Positions 9,345-19,469 of a stretch of 37,027 nt of DNA are shown here, piece by piece (the first letter of the stretch is position 1; every line of letters begins with the position of its first letter). A program made the position numbers and the translations under genes. The notes beneath the pieces were generated by a model. It had not been told where the DNA came from and did not search any database. It worked only from the letters and a program-made list of their open reading frames with translations. This DNA is from Chara braunii (Eukaryota > Streptophyta > Charophyceae > Charales > Characeae): contig BFEA01000141.1 in NCBI GenBank assembly GCA_003427395.1, positions 2,992,524 through 3,029,550 of the forward strand, in the 5' to 3' direction.

Positions 9345-10278
9345 TGCAAGGAGGATGAGCAATAGCGAACTTCGGCAATCAAACAACAGCATACACATGG
9401 GACCAGATAGTCGTAACCTCGAGCCAAAAGCAGAATTGCATCACGAGTTTCACCAAATAAGAGCACACCAAAAGCTCATAATTGACAATGCTGTAATAGT
9501 CTCATCATCATCAACAAAGAACCAATGTTGATATCCTACCTGGTGCTCGGAGCCCAGACTACGAATGGCAGATCCTATCTAGCCTCGACTACAATGCCGC
9601 TGATGACCTCAACAACTTCCAAGTACGAGCAGATCTCGGCCAATGCCGCACGAATCAAGCACCAGGTTCGTCTCTCGTATCACTCACAACCTCGTTCCCC
9701 AACTCACAGATGCCACTTGCACCCAAGGACCACCATGCGCCCCATCCAGCATACAGCAACATAGCTCGGCTATGGTTGCCTGCTCCTTCCAGCTCGCTCG
9801 TGAGCGCGTGAGCCTGGCCAGCGTTAGCGCAGCGGCACTTGCGCAGCATACAGCCAATGCCCAAATGTCCAATGTGTACGCAGGACCTTCCCTATATCGA
9901 AGTGGCATGCTGCTGCGTGCAGTAGTGAGGTACTGGGTCGTGGCCCAAAAGCTTCCGGTAGGCCCCACGAGGTTGAGCCTCAGTCTGAAGTAAATAGGCC
10001 CAGGGCCTGTGGCGGTTACCAGCACCCAACTGCCCTCAGCCTTTGTTCGGTCCACTTTGTGTATCCGGCCTAGGGCCTGCCTCAATTACATGCAATGAAA
10101 GGCAGCCTGGGCCTCGGCGCTTCCAACCAACTGGCGCTGCGCAACTGCCTAAATTTCCCCAGTCGTGTGGTGACCCTAAAATGGCCTGTAGGGCGTCCAT
10201 CGTGCCTGCCTTCACTTAGGGCAGCCGACTGTGTGAAAAATAGGCCCTGTAGGGCATATCGCGGCCCTATGCCTCGCA
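9345..10278 (-). repeat. Element B 3' LTR (934 bp)
   Basis: Pairs with 16755-17676 along its length. Read on the minus strand it begins TGCGAGGCATAGGGCC next to the polypurine tract and ends ...CCTCCTTGCA. It contains the LTR hairpin block at 10204-10226. Several percent of sites differ from the partner LTR (about 8-9 in the outermost 100 bp), plus small indels, so this is not a very recent insertion. Confidence 0.93.
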
Positions 10279-10290
10279 TTCCCTCCTCCA
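10279..10290 (-). other. Element B polypurine tract
   Basis: On the minus strand TGGAGGAGGGAA directly precedes the LTR start TGCGAGG, in the same position as in A, C and D. Confidence 0.82.
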
Positions 10291-10390
10291 TACTTCGATA
10301 GTCCTCTGAGAAGTTCAATCTTCGATAAACTGGCGTTTTCCTTTCTGCAGAGATTTCTCGTAGGACGACCTGTGGAGTGGTCTGTATCAG

Positions 10391-10867
10391 TTACTCCCTT
10401 GTAAACCATCTATCCTCCTTTGGATCAATGTGATGTCTGAACCGAACCCGGTACTGCAGCTTTGGTTTTTGAGGACGTCCTCTGCCTCTCGGTCTTGGAA
10501 CTGGCATCTCCCTGTGATCAACGATGTCGTCGATGTCAGCCTCTCCATCCATGGTTGGGGGTAGCATAGAGCGACGAGAGGGAAACTGGTCAGTTTCCTT
10601 GAATGGTGCAAGCTTGGAGGCGTGAAAGACAGGGTAAGTGCGGAGATGACCAGGGATCCGGATAACATAGGATGGCCCATCCGAATCTTCCCCAACAACA
10701 TCCAGAACCTCCCATGGTCCAAAGTACTGTTGCATGAGCTTACGGGAGATCCCGTGCTCCTGTCCCAGTTCTGAGGATTTTACCCAGACTCTGTCCCCTA
10801 CCTGAAATGTAGAAGGGCGGCGGTGTTTGTTCTCAGAATCTATCATTGTCGCCTGTGCCTTATGCAT
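10391..10867 (-). pseudogene. Element B integrase C-terminus and chromodomain-like module
   Basis: A 158-codon open segment. The first half is the integrase C-terminal (GPY/F-like) region: FQVGDRVWVKSSELGQE, YFGPWEVLDVVGEDSDGPSY and IRIPGHLRTYPVFHASKLAP. The second half has EADIDDIVDHREMP, a GRGRP linker, then QYRVRFRHHIDPKEDRWFTREE. That fits a chromodomain (I-V-x-H-R, Y-x-V-x-F, W-x-x-x-E-E) in which the usual WxxW aromatic pattern is reduced. It belongs to the Pol polyprotein whose main part lies at 11008-12348; about 140 bp with a stop and a frame change separate them. The ATG at 10867 is internal, not a real start. Confidence 0.85.
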
Positions 10868-11007
10868 CTGTTCTACTGCCTGCTACATCAATTGTTCATA
10901 GCGATAGGCAAACTCAGGTGTGCCCAGTGCAGCAGTTGACTGATTGTCAGGTAGCAGAAAGTCTAGGGGCAGTCTAGGCTTGAAAGTAAGTAGCAGACTG
11001 TTAGGAC

Positions 11008-12348
11008 TTACTCCAGTGGCGTTGTGCACAACGTTGTTGTACAGGCTGGCAATGAGAGCACGTTTCTCATCCCAGTCCAGTCCACCTGATTGGGCTTAAT
11101 GTAATGCCGCAATAGGTGTTGTACAACGCGGTTCAGCTGTTCTGCTTGGCCATTGGCCTCTGGATGGTTCCCATAAGTCATCTGCAGTTGTGTTCCCTGT
11201 TCTGCAGCTGCATCTTTCCACAAATCACTAGTAAATTTGACATCCTTGTCACTCACAATAGACTTTGGGCGCCCAAAGTCTCTGACCCAGTTTTCTTTGA
11301 ACAGCTTGATCGCATACTCGGTCTTAGTTGTAGTAGGCATTGCAACTAATCTAGCGAACTTACTAAATCTATCCGCAATGACGTAGATATACCTCATGCC
11401 ACTCTTGCTGGTGACTAACGTATCCATGAAATCCATGGGCAGGCTTTCACCAGGCCTTTCCGAAATGGGAAGGGGCTTGAGCAACGCAAGAGGCGCCTGT
11501 GTCCAGGGCTTGTCTCGTTGACAAACTTGACAAGTCTCAACATACAGTTTGGCATCTCTCATCATCGTGGGCCACCAGAACCGCCGCAACAAATTGGCTG
11601 CAGCCTTCTTGAAACCAAAATCGTCGGTGGCGTCATGACACTCTCCTAGAAATAAACTGCGCAAAAACTCCCTGTTAGGCACACACAAACGTTTATTCCC
11701 AGCCTTCTCAAGGAAAAGCAAGCCGTTGACCAACTCAAACTCGGCATAAGTCACTTTGTCCTTCGCCTCGAGTCTGCGAATGATCTCAGACATAAACAAA
11801 TCCTCACGATAGGATTCCACTATAGATCGAGTGACATCGTCCGCAAGCCCGAACTCAGTGATCAGCGCACCAGAGAAGTCTGGCCTACGTGATAAGGCAT
11901 CAACAACTTTGTTGTACTCCCCATTCAGATATTGGGGTTCGAAGTCATACTGTTCAATGACTTCGATCCAGCGCTTCAAGGCATCCGAGAGCACAGGTTG
12001 AGTTCTCATCCACTTCATGGTCTGATGATTAGTTCTGACGATGAAGAACCTCCCAAGGAGATAATGTCTCCAATGGGTCAGTGCCTTGTAAATTGCATAG
12101 AGCTCCTTCTCGTAGGTGGACTTAGTCAACTTCTGAGAGGGCATCTTTTTGGACATGTACTCGACTGGCCTCAACTTTGGCCTCTCCTGCTGCGCTAACA
12201 CGACACCAATGCCATATTGGCTGTCATCCGTGGTTCCTATGAATGGCTTGTCAGGATCAGGAAGTTTCAAGACCTCATGATGTGCCAACGCATGCTTCAG
12301 ATGTCTGAAAGCAGCCTCGCACCTCTGTCCACTCCCATGGGGTGTCAA
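11008..12348 (-). pseudogene. Element B RNase H and integrase (446-codon open segment)
   Basis: The longest intact frame in the window. RNase H, residues ~30-150: IGTTDDSQYGIGVVLAQQ (first Asp), KSTYEKELYAIYKAL (Glu), FFIVRTNHQTMKWM where the usual RTDH Asp is Asn, and NKVVDALSRRPDF (last Asp). Integrase follows: the zinc finger reads GECHDATDDFGFKK...CQVC, so the second His of HHCC is replaced. The core keeps its three acidic residues (PMDFMDTL, IVSDKDVKFT, PEANGQAEQLN). The frame ends early, at a shift near 11060. RNase H removes the RNA template and integrase inserts the cDNA; both domains carry a damaged key residue. Confidence 0.9.
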
Positions 12349-12568
12349 GGTGGGTCAGGTCAGTCAAAGGAGTGGCCACTATGCTATAGTTCTTAACAAA
12401 ATTGCGGTAGTAGCCGGTCATCCCTAAGAAAGACCTCATCTCTGTCACAGACCAAGGACGCGGCCAGTCACGAATGCTGGCCACCTTCGCGTCATCGGGC
12501 TTCAATCCCTCCGCGAAAATCTCATGACCCAAGTACAAGATTAAGGAGGCCAAACTCGCACTTCTCAC
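12275..12568 (-). pseudogene. Element B RT thumb / connection
   Basis: Reads LYLGHEIFAEGLKPDDAKVA, EMRSFLGMTGYYRNFVKNYS, then LTHLDTPWEWTE. These are standard Ty3/gypsy connection motifs. It overlaps the RNase H frame by a frameshift near 12340, where the expected CEAAFRHLKHAL continues in the other frame. A second frame change near 12572 separates it from the RT palm. Confidence 0.87.
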
Positions 12569-12575
12569 CGTTGAT

Positions 12576-13010
12576 CTAGAACTTGTGCTGTCGAAGGAGA
12601 CTGAGGACTTTGTCTAAGTGCGCGACATGCTCTTCGACAGTCCTACTAAAAATAAGTACGTCATCGAGGTACACGATGACAAACTTATCCAAGTAGTCAT
12701 GAAAGATCCGATTCATCACGTGCTGAAAGGTGCCAGGAGCATTGCAAAGACCGAAAGGCATCACCACAAACTCGTACAGACTGTACCTGGTCTGAAAAAT
12801 GCGATTTTGTGCTGATCCTCGGACCGTATAGCAAATCTGATTATACCCGGACTTCAGATCTATCTTACTGAAGTACCGACACCCTTGCACTCGATCTAAC
12901 AAATCGTCGATGCGCGGTAGGGGCTCTCGGTTCTTGACAGTGATGGCATTGAGGCCCCTATAGTCAATGCACATCCTCAGAGTGCCTCCCTTCTTTGGTA
13001 CAGACAGCAC
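12576..13010 (-). pseudogene. Element B reverse transcriptase palm and fingers
   Basis: A 144-codon open segment: [48 protein letters not shown] (motif A Asp), [20 protein letters not shown], then [20 protein letters not shown] with the catalytic pair intact (codons 12660-12671). This is the best preserved RT in the window; A and C both have a mutated active-site loop. The middle [20 protein letters not shown] is scrambled compared with C (AIRPKDQHKTAFQTRY), showing two compensating frameshifts. Confidence 0.92.
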
Positions 13011-13115
13011 TGGAGAACCATAAGGAGAGACACTCGGCCGAATCCACCCCTTCTCTACGAGTTCCTTAAGTTGCCGCGAAGCTCATCAAGCTCGCCTGGA
13101 GACATCCGATAGATC

Positions 13116-13748
13116 CTACCTAGACCCTAGGATAATCTCTATCGCGTGGACGACCTCCCTCTCAACAACCCCTGTCGGCTCTTCAAATAGATCAGGGTAC
13201 TTAGCAACTACTCCCTCTATCTCCGGCGACATTTTCACCGGCTCGCCTGCTGCAGAGATATATACTAGATACATACGCTCCTCCGGATTCTGCTTGTAAT
13301 AGTTATAGAACATGGCCGCACACATGCATCCGTAGGACTCGATCAGACTACTAGCCTTAAACTTACGTAACCTGGCGGTCCCCCCACCTCGCAAAGTGTG
13401 TTTGACCACTTTTCGGTCCCAGTCAAACTGGGGCTGTGCCACGGAGAGGTAGTACATACCTAACAAGATATCCATAGGGAGATCATCGCTCACTAGGAAC
13501 AAGACGCGATGTTTCAGTTCCCCTCCCGCGTACGGGAAACAACACTCAACATCCTGGAGGTCGTCAATTAACTCAACAAACGCGCAACTAATGAAGTTCC
13601 TTGTCGAGCAAGTGTCATAATAGGCCCCGACCTTTCGGCCGCCGACGAACATCTCTCCCTTAGGGGCTTTAGCCAATGTCGTCCAAGAAGCTAGTGGGTC
13701 TGATCTAGACCACTCCTGCTCTAGCTCCTCTAAGGACCTCAAACACAT
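13116..13748 (-). pseudogene. Element B aspartic protease and linker to RT
   Basis: A 210-codon segment. The active-site region reads GGRKVGAYYDTCSTRNFISC. In retroviral-type proteases this is D-(T/S)-G-(A/S), so Cys replaces the Gly (TGC for GGC). The flap and C-terminal half follow: HRVLFLVSDDLPMDILLGMY with the conserved ILG, PQFDWDRKV, ESYGCMCAA. A linker with MSPEIEGVVAKYPDLFEEP leads to EVVHAIEIILGSR, the usual Ty3/gypsy start of RT. The domain would cut the polyprotein. The Cys could be neutral decay or lineage-specific; C loses its frame just there, so I cannot compare. Confidence 0.85.
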
Positions 13749-13959
13749 TCATCGAACAGAGGCTCGATGGGTCTGAATGTGTTTGCGGGACGAAGATGGA
13801 GTCAGTAGCTTGGGCCATCTCTCGAGATGGTGAGGGTGTGTCCACCACCTCGACCCTAGCAGGAACAACTACTATTCCTACTGGCCCGACGCATTTCCCG
13901 GAGCAGTGCCGAACTACTGGCCACATTGCTGCCAACGGGAGCGGAGGACCCCAACGCAT
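13705..13959 (-). pseudogene. Element B Gag-protease spacer
   Basis: Reads VGPVGIVVVPARVEVVDTPS then TDSIFVPQTHSDPSSLCSMN. The matching C segment (21155-21361) reads IGPVEVVVASTRVEVGDVPS and LVIPKTHPDPTILCSLDV. It links the zinc knuckle to the protease. It is one frame away from the knuckle frame and from the protease frame. Confidence 0.75.
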
Positions 13960-14199
13960 GCCCCATTGTAGGCGGGATCTTTTCGGTCACCTTCTTATTC
14001 CGACACTTGAATTGGTTATGGCCATATTGGCCACAACGGATACAAGCCTGCCGCGTGTACCGATCTCTCCACACGTCCTCACTGAGACCTGCTTTCTCCC
14101 ATGGAGGAGCGTTGGGGTCAACTTGACTCCTTGACCGGGAACCTCCTCAGCATCTAGCGGTCGCCTTACCTTTTTGAGTGACCGCAACGACGACTCCAC
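13856..14199 (-). pseudogene. Element B Gag zinc knuckle (nucleocapsid)
   Basis: Two overlapping frames. The 13856-14074 frame starts WRDRYTRQACIRCGQYGHNQ and holds one CCHC knuckle, C-x2-C-x4-H-x4-C (CIRCGQYGHNQFKC), which binds element RNA in Gag proteins. Just upstream another frame reads DPNAPPWEKAGLSEDV, matching C (NPNKIVPVRAGLDQDV). The frame runs into an early stop after about 50 residues. Confidence 0.85.
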
Positions 14200-14452
14200 C
14201 CCCTGAAGCTTCTACACTGNCCGCCTCTGAACCTACTCCCGCCTGGAACTCGTCATCTGACTCGATGGTAGAACCATCGTTGTCGACGAACATAATACGG
14301 CCTTTTAGGAGGTGAGTAAAACCTGGGGGTCATAGCGCACCCCAGGGACACAGATCAGACGCTCGACTACGTCAGTGGCCTCTCTTACTGACTTAAACTG
14401 CCTGGTATGCAATGTCAGGATCGCATCAGTATCCCTTTGGGCCTCTTGAGGA
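14200..14452 (-). pseudogene. Element B Gag middle, fragmented
   Basis: No long frame, but short pieces match C Gag: LHTRQFKSVREATDVVERLI and RYDPQVLLT (C: LDTKKYKSVRELTSTVERLI, QYNPQVLLT). C has about 60 further residues after PQVLLT that B has lost. An N lies at 14220. Confidence 0.7.
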
Positions 14453-14917
14453 TCACGCCACCTGAGTGACCGCCCAAGCGCGAAAGTCGTGACCGTACCC
14501 TTGTAGCTGCACTAAACCACTCAACCATCTTGCTGCACTCCCCTCTAGATAGGAGGCAGCCACAAGCACTTCCTCGTGCGGCAAGGTATCCCCTGTAAAG
14601 GGTTTAGGAGCGGCGATGGCTGTCTTTGGAACCCACTGATTTTGTCCCAGTACCTGCATCAATCCGGGCTGTAGACCCTGTGGTGCAGGCTGCTGCACTG
14701 GCTGCTGGGGTTGTCTACCCTGCGGCCGTGCAGGCTGCGGGACAGCAGATTGCCCGCTTACGGCAATCTGCGACGGAGGTTGGGAGAACACTGTCCATGC
14801 AGGAATGCTGATAATCCCGCCTGTTAAAGGCATACCCAGGGAAACGGGCTGGACCGATGCTGGAGCTGTATATGGGGATACCCCAGTCACCGGTGGGACA
14901 AAAGGAGGAGGATGCAC
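14453..14917 (-). pseudogene. Element B Gag, Pro/Gln-rich region and capsid part
   Basis: A 154-codon segment. The first half is Pro/Gln-rich (PARPQGRQPQQPVQQPAPQG). It then reads PKPFTGD and directly EEVLVAASYLEGSAARWLSG. In C about 20 residues lie between these blocks, including the LDTWLRTVP motif typical of Ty3/gypsy Gag (retrotrans_gag), so B has an internal deletion. The ATG at 14917 is probably not the Gag start, because homologous Gag sequence continues upstream. Confidence 0.75.
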
Positions 14918-14923
14918 AACGGG

Positions 14924-15154
14924 TCAGACACCGGGCCCCGACGGTGATGGTGTCACCTGCATTCGCCCGACCAACACGGCCAAACTTTGCTGGATGTCCT
15001 GTAAGATCGTCGTCTGGTGATCTTGAATCTCTACCACTCCTAGCAAGACCGACCTTAGGGTCCTCACCTCATCATCCAACTCTGCTGGGTCCATCTCCTC
15101 TACCTCGCTAATGTCCACTTGTCTCCGCTGCAGCCTGACTCTTCTTCTAATCAT
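14924..15154 (-). pseudogene. Element B Gag N-terminal coiled-coil-like segment
   Basis: Reads VDISEVEEMDPAELDDEVRT then LLGVVEIQDHQTTILQDIQQ, rich in Leu/Ile/Gln/Glu heptad-like spacing. C has a comparable helical segment (MDSKLDAIQDTLDQILNAM) at the same relative place. A frame change separates it from the Pro/Gln-rich segment. Confidence 0.6.
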
Positions 15155-15309
15155 TCTCTCTTTCTCTGCCTTAATCTCACCTAAAGCCTGCTGTAGTTGT
15201 GCCTCGCGATCAGCAGCTCACTGTATGGCGATCTCTTCAGGAGTCATCACTAACGGCTGGCTTGCCATTACGCCAGTTGACTGACTCAGGGTTTGTGCAA
15301 CCGTTGACC

Positions 15310-15528
15310 CTACAACGCAGCAGTTGCCATGGCTGCTGAAGCGGCGGCTTCGCTTGAAAAAGCCCTGCTTGCCTCTATGGCCCTAACCCTCCGCTGCTGC
15401 TGCTGTCTCTCCCTCTCCTGATGGAACAAATATCTGTCGCCCTCTGGTCCTAACGCCAAGTGGGCTATCGGGCGTCTTGCTGATCGCAAGAGCCTATCGT
15501 CCGGTTGTGGGACCTCCCTATCGCTCAT
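15310..15528 (-). pseudogene. Element B probable Gag start
   Basis: A 72-codon frame beginning MSDREVPQPDDRLLRSARRP and running to an Arg/Gln-rich and Ala-rich stretch. It is the first plausible ATG after a ~1.2-kb leader. C shows no clear counterpart, so the assignment rests on position. A stop and frame change near 15300-15220 separate it from the next Gag piece. Confidence 0.5.
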
Positions 15529-16737
15529 AAGCTACAGTACTGCACACCGTCTGCACTAGGACACTCATTCGATGCCTACCACAGCGTCATTAAAATAAAT
15601 AAACTGATTAATTGGTGGCTATGTCAGAGACTATACATTTGAGTTCAAAAGGTAAGTTCTATTTTACTTTGACTAGTCCGCAAACAGAAAGCACAATGAA
15701 TAGATAATAGTTCTAGCTATGTTGTTTGTCAAATGTTAATGGTTGTACATCTAACTAATCAAAATCAAAATAGAATCATTTGTTGAGTCTGTTTGCAGAA
15801 TGGAATCTTGCCCAAACTTATCACCTGGAATCTACCCCTCCTTCAGTTCTTCCTGAATGTCTCTTGTCGTCAACGTCCCTAAGCAATCCGGACAATGTGC
15901 GTGTCTAAAGGTGTGCACACGGCCCACCCTTGTGCCCCGAGTCCCTACACAGTATTTATCCTCGCGTGCAGCGAGCCTTACACTGACCGATTGGCTGATC
16001 AGGAGGCATGTATATGGATGACCTCCGAAGTCCTTAGGAATTCTTTAACGTCGCAGGTTTGGCACCTCAAATCGGGGCAGGCGACGATCATAGCTAACGG
16101 AAGGTNCCCCGCCGATGCTTATTTATAGACGCTCGATCTCGTCTGTCCCATAGGGCTGGCCTGCCCCTCAGAACCCCTCTACAGTGCAGCGAGCAGACAA
16201 AGGACAAAGCAACAAAGCATGCGTGCTCTACTCACGGTGGGTTGGCATGGTGACCGTGACCCAGTGCTTCGTCCAGGGCCCTTCAGATAGCACCGCCCTC
16301 TCCTTCCAAATGTTCCACGTGAAGGCTGACGACTCTCAAGGTTGAGCGCACACGACTCCTCACATGAGAGGACTCTCAAGACAACACATCCTCACGGTAA
16401 GAAGTGTCGAAGAGGGTAGATAAGGTTAGGTGCAACGTACCTCAAAATAGCTGCCCCCAACCATTGATATCCTCACCAGATGACGCGATGTTGATTGTGA
16501 TGACCAATCGCTGCTTCGACACAACCAGCATTGCACCGCCGTTCCACCTCAGCATCAATCATACATCGAATAGTTCTCATCACTACGAACACCCAATATA
16601 CACCACGTAGCCTTCCCGGCGATACCCCTCTCCACCTGGGTCGCCTTCTTATCTCCGCCCTCCTCACTACACCGCACACACCGTGTGTATGTACCACATT
16701 ACGCAGAAGATAACCGCCAGATTAGCGCACCGAGCCA
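15529..16737 (-). other. Element B untranslated leader
   Basis: About 1.2 kb between the PBS and the first Gag frame with no coherent reading frame. One N at 16106. On the minus strand a TATA-like CTATAAATAA lies at 16119-16128. GACTCTCAAG occurs more than once around 16330-16380. The leader would be expected to hold packaging signals; I can identify none. Confidence 0.6.
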
Positions 16738-16751
16738 CAGCTCCGATACCA
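16738..16751 (-). other. Element B primer-binding site
   Basis: Minus strand TGGTATCGGAGCTG, three bases (AAT) inside the 5' LTR end. It matches the plant initiator-Met-type PBS TGGTATCAGAGC except A to G at position 8. The same 14 bases follow the C 5' LTR, so the variant is shared rather than a random mutation. Confidence 0.85.
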
Positions 16752-16754
16752 AAT

Positions 16755-17676
16755 TGCAAGGAGGATGAGCAATAGCGAACTTCAGCAACCAAACAGCATC
16801 ATACACATGAGACCAGGTAGTCGTGACCTCGAACCAATAGCAGAATTGCATCACGAGTTTCACCAAATAAGAGCACACCAAAAGCTCATAATTGACAATG
16901 CTGGAATAGTCTCATCATCATCAACGAAGAACCAATGTTGATATCCTATCTGGCGCGCGGCGCCCAAACTAGGAATGGCAGATCCTATCTAGCCTAGACT
17001 ACAATGCCGCTGATGACGTCAAGAGCTTCCAAGTACGAGCAGATCTCGGCTAATGCCGCACGCGTCATGCACCAGGTATGTCTCTCGTATCACTCACAAC
17101 CTCGTTCCCCAACTCACAGATGCACCCAAGGACCACCATCCGCCCCATCCAGCATACAGCAGCGCAGCTCGGCTATGGCTGCCTGCTCCTTCCAGCTTGC
17201 CCGTGAGCACGTGAGCCTGGCCAGCGTTAGCGCAGCAGCGCTTCACAGCATGCAGCCAGCACCCGAATGTCCAATGCGTAGGCAGGACCTTCCCTATATC
17301 GAAGTGGCCTGCTGCTGCGTGCAGTAGTGAGGTACTGGGCCCTGGCCCAGAAGATTCCGGTAGGCCCCACGAGGCTGAGCCTCAGTCCGAAGTAAACAGG
17401 CCCAGGGCCTGTGGCGGTCACCAGCACCCAACTGCCCTCGGCCTTTGTTCGGTCCACTTTGTGTATCCGGCCCAGGGCCTGCCTCAGTTACATGCAATGA
17501 AAGGCAGCCTGGGCCTGGGCGCTTCCAACCAACTGGCACTGCGCAACTGCCTGAATTTCCCCAGTTGGTGACCCTAAAATGGCCCATAGGGCCTCGGTCG
17601 TGCCTGCCTTCACTTAGGGCGGCCGACTGTGTGAAAAATAGGCTCTGTAGGGCATATCGAGGCCCTATGCCTTGCA
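16755..17676 (-). repeat. Element B 5' LTR (922 bp)
   Basis: Partner of 9345-10278. On the minus strand it begins TGCAAGGCATAGGGCC at 17676 and ends ...CCTCCTTGCA at 16755, next to the PBS. The conserved hairpin block lies at 17602-17624. It would carry the promoter and polyadenylation signal; I see no clear TATA box in it. Confidence 0.93.
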
Positions 17677-17953
17677 CATATCCAGAGTACCAAAGTTCAA
17701 GAGAAGGGAAAAAAAGATGGAAAGTCCTTTAACTTCACGACAACAATCGCACCACAGAACATAATGGACCGTCATTATGAATGTATAGCATGCACTCATG
17801 ATGAGGGTGCACTTTGGTGGTCGAACACATTTGCGCTTTGCAGACTCTGATTGGCATTCAGCTGGGACAGTTTGCACCGAACTCTTCCACATTTTCTACT
17901 CCAAAACTGAATCCGTTTCCAATTTCCCTTTCTTCCAGGGTTTCGGAGTCCAG

Positions 17954-18185
17954 TCAATCTGCCCGGAATCTTGTGGCCAAGTCAGAGAGTGGCATGCTGG
18001 TGCTTTTCTGATGTAGAACTCCAGGCTTCCGGTAGCTTTGGGCCACAGTCAGAACACCAAGTCCGTACCAATATGGAGGAGGTCCTAATATAAGATAAAC
18101 TCCTCGCTTCGCGTGTCTTGTTGTTTCTTCGTCAGTTCCCATCACCCAAATGGGCTGGGCAGTGATACATTTTGGGTTTCCCAGC
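17954..18185 (-). CDS. Candidate host exon, product unrecognised
   Basis: The minus strand has (T)13 then CCACTGAG and an open segment starting at 18185: LGNPKCITAQPIWVMGTDEE, RHAKRGVYLILGPPPYWYGL, GVLTVAQSYRKPGVLHQKST, ending MPLSDLATRFRAD and TGA at 17954. The T tract plus AG looks like a 3' splice site, which makes an exon more likely than chance. I recognise no domain. It may belong to the same transcription unit as the exons at 27572-27956, since both are minus-strand and would be about 1.3-1.7 kb apart without element C. No matching 5' splice site was found for the segment upstream, so the model is tentative. Confidence 0.4.
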
Positions 18186-18221
18186 CTCAGTGGAAAAAAA
18201 AAAAAAGATTACTCTAGGAGT

Positions 18222-18363
18222 CTAGCAGGCGGGTGAGTAAACAACTGCTTGGTATGGTGTTGGGTGGATTAGCCCAAGTGTTATGGTTCCATCATCTTGT
18301 GAAACCATCTTCCAGTCGGTGACCAACCTGGACATGTAGACTCGATAAGGGGTGATTCCCTCC
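18222..18363 (-). CDS. Candidate host coding segment ending at element C
   Basis: 46 minus-strand codons from the element C border inward: GITPYRVYMSRLVTDWKMVS then LGLIHPTPYQAVVYSPAC and a stop. The frame runs on into the LTR by chance. In the uninterrupted site (one copy of CTCC) the frame meets a stop 6-9 bases upstream, so if this is an exon its 5' splice border lies almost at the insertion point. A second frame (VKGGNHPLSSLHVQVGHRLE) is also open across the rejoined site, so the reading is ambiguous. Confidence 0.3.
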
Positions 18364-19466
18364 TGCGAGGAATGAACCCTCGCGGGGCCCTTATCAGACA
18401 TGCGCATGTTCTGGGTAGAGACCCCCAGCAAGCCAAGTGCCCGCCCTAAGTGAAAGCGGGCCTGAATATTCACCAGAGGCCAAAACTCGGCATTTTTCAT
18501 ATGTGGGTACTCGGGCTGTTGCAACCCGCCAGTTGGTTGAGTGGACGCGTGAGCCTCCCTTAGCTGCGTCGAACAATTTGGCCCAGGCTGTGGTAGTTGC
18601 GCCTGGGCACATACACACAGTGCAGGGCCGATACATCACGAAGTGGCCACAGGCCTACGCGAAAGCAGCATTGTCAACGTACATGCCCCGGGTCCTGTGC
18701 AAATGCAGCGAACGGCCCAAGTCCGAAGACTCAGGCCGTGCCCAACCGTAAAGGGCCCAGGCACTCAACTGTAGCATTGGGCCTGGGCGCAGGTGCTGGG
18801 GCCTGACCGGAAGCTACTGGAAGCTTCCCAGCCAGGCCACACGCAGCCAAGCAGGGGCTGCCACTTCCATATAGGAAGGAGGGCAGCCAGGGGCAGGCAT
18901 TCTGGCCCACGCAGGCAAAGCGGTCACGCTGCTGCGCTGCTGCATTAGAGGCTGCATGCTGAGCTGAGGCCAGAGTGTGTGCGGGCACGTGTAAGGTGAA
19001 GAGGGGCGCTGCTGGGCAGCGGAGCGCGAGCAGCCATAGCCGGGCTATAGGGCTCTAGGGGAGTGACAGCGCGATCGGTGGTCTTCAGGACGGAGGCGAG
19101 TGTGGTTGGACAGGGTCCGATGAGGCGAGACGAGATACGTACCTGGTACACGAGAGAGGTCGGCTATGGTGTTGAGTCCGTTGACGTCATGTACATTTGT
19201 CTTCAAGAGTCGCAGTGAGCCTGTTGCGAGAATGCTGCTGCAGGTAGGATAGTCGAGCAGTGTAGGTTGGGCGCTGGGTGCCAGACAGAGAGGAGCGACT
19301 TTGGATACTGTGTTAGGGCTTGAACATTGGCTCATTACTATATTGTACTGCTTTTATTTGGATGGAATCCCGATGTCGTGCTCTCTGCTTGTAGACGACT
19401 GCTTGGACATCTGTGTGATTTCACAACTCAGTTTTCTGTATATCGTTCCCACTCATATTCCTTACA
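18364..19466 (+). repeat. Element C 5' LTR (1103 bp)
   Basis: Starts TGCGAGGAATGAACCCTCGC and ends ...ATTCCTTACA. It pairs with 26184-27284 along its length and carries the hairpin block at 18439-18461. No clear TATA box seen. Confidence 0.95.
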
Positions 19467-19469
19467 ATT

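Larger units (their letters stand above)
9345..17676 (-). mobile_element. Element B: full-length Ty3/gypsy retrotransposon, minus strand
   Basis: An 8332-bp element with both LTRs (9345-10278 and 16755-17676), PBS (16738-16751), gag with a CCHC knuckle, protease, RT, RNase H, integrase, chromodomain-like tail and polypurine tract (10279-10290), all read on the minus strand in the usual Ty3/gypsy order. Termini are TG...CA. CATA occurs at 9341-9344 and 17677-17680, a candidate 4-bp target-site duplication. Gag is fragmented and has internal deletions relative to C, and Pol lies in several frames. RT keeps YLDD, but RNase H has RTNH for RTDH and the integrase zinc finger has lost a His. Single Ns lie at 14220 and 16106. 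Confidence 0.93.
17677..18363 (-). other. Host DNA between elements B and C, with candidate exons
   Basis: 687 bp bounded by the two element termini. It contains two open minus-strand segments listed separately (18222-18363 and 17954-18185). A T-rich run just upstream of the second, read on the minus strand, resembles a polypyrimidine tract. Sequence below 17954 has short open pieces in all frames but no model I can support. Confidence 0.5.

Noticed and set aside
10391-15528. Element B as one intact polyprotein gene
   Set aside because: At least six frame changes, internal Gag deletions and damaged RNase H and zinc-finger residues.
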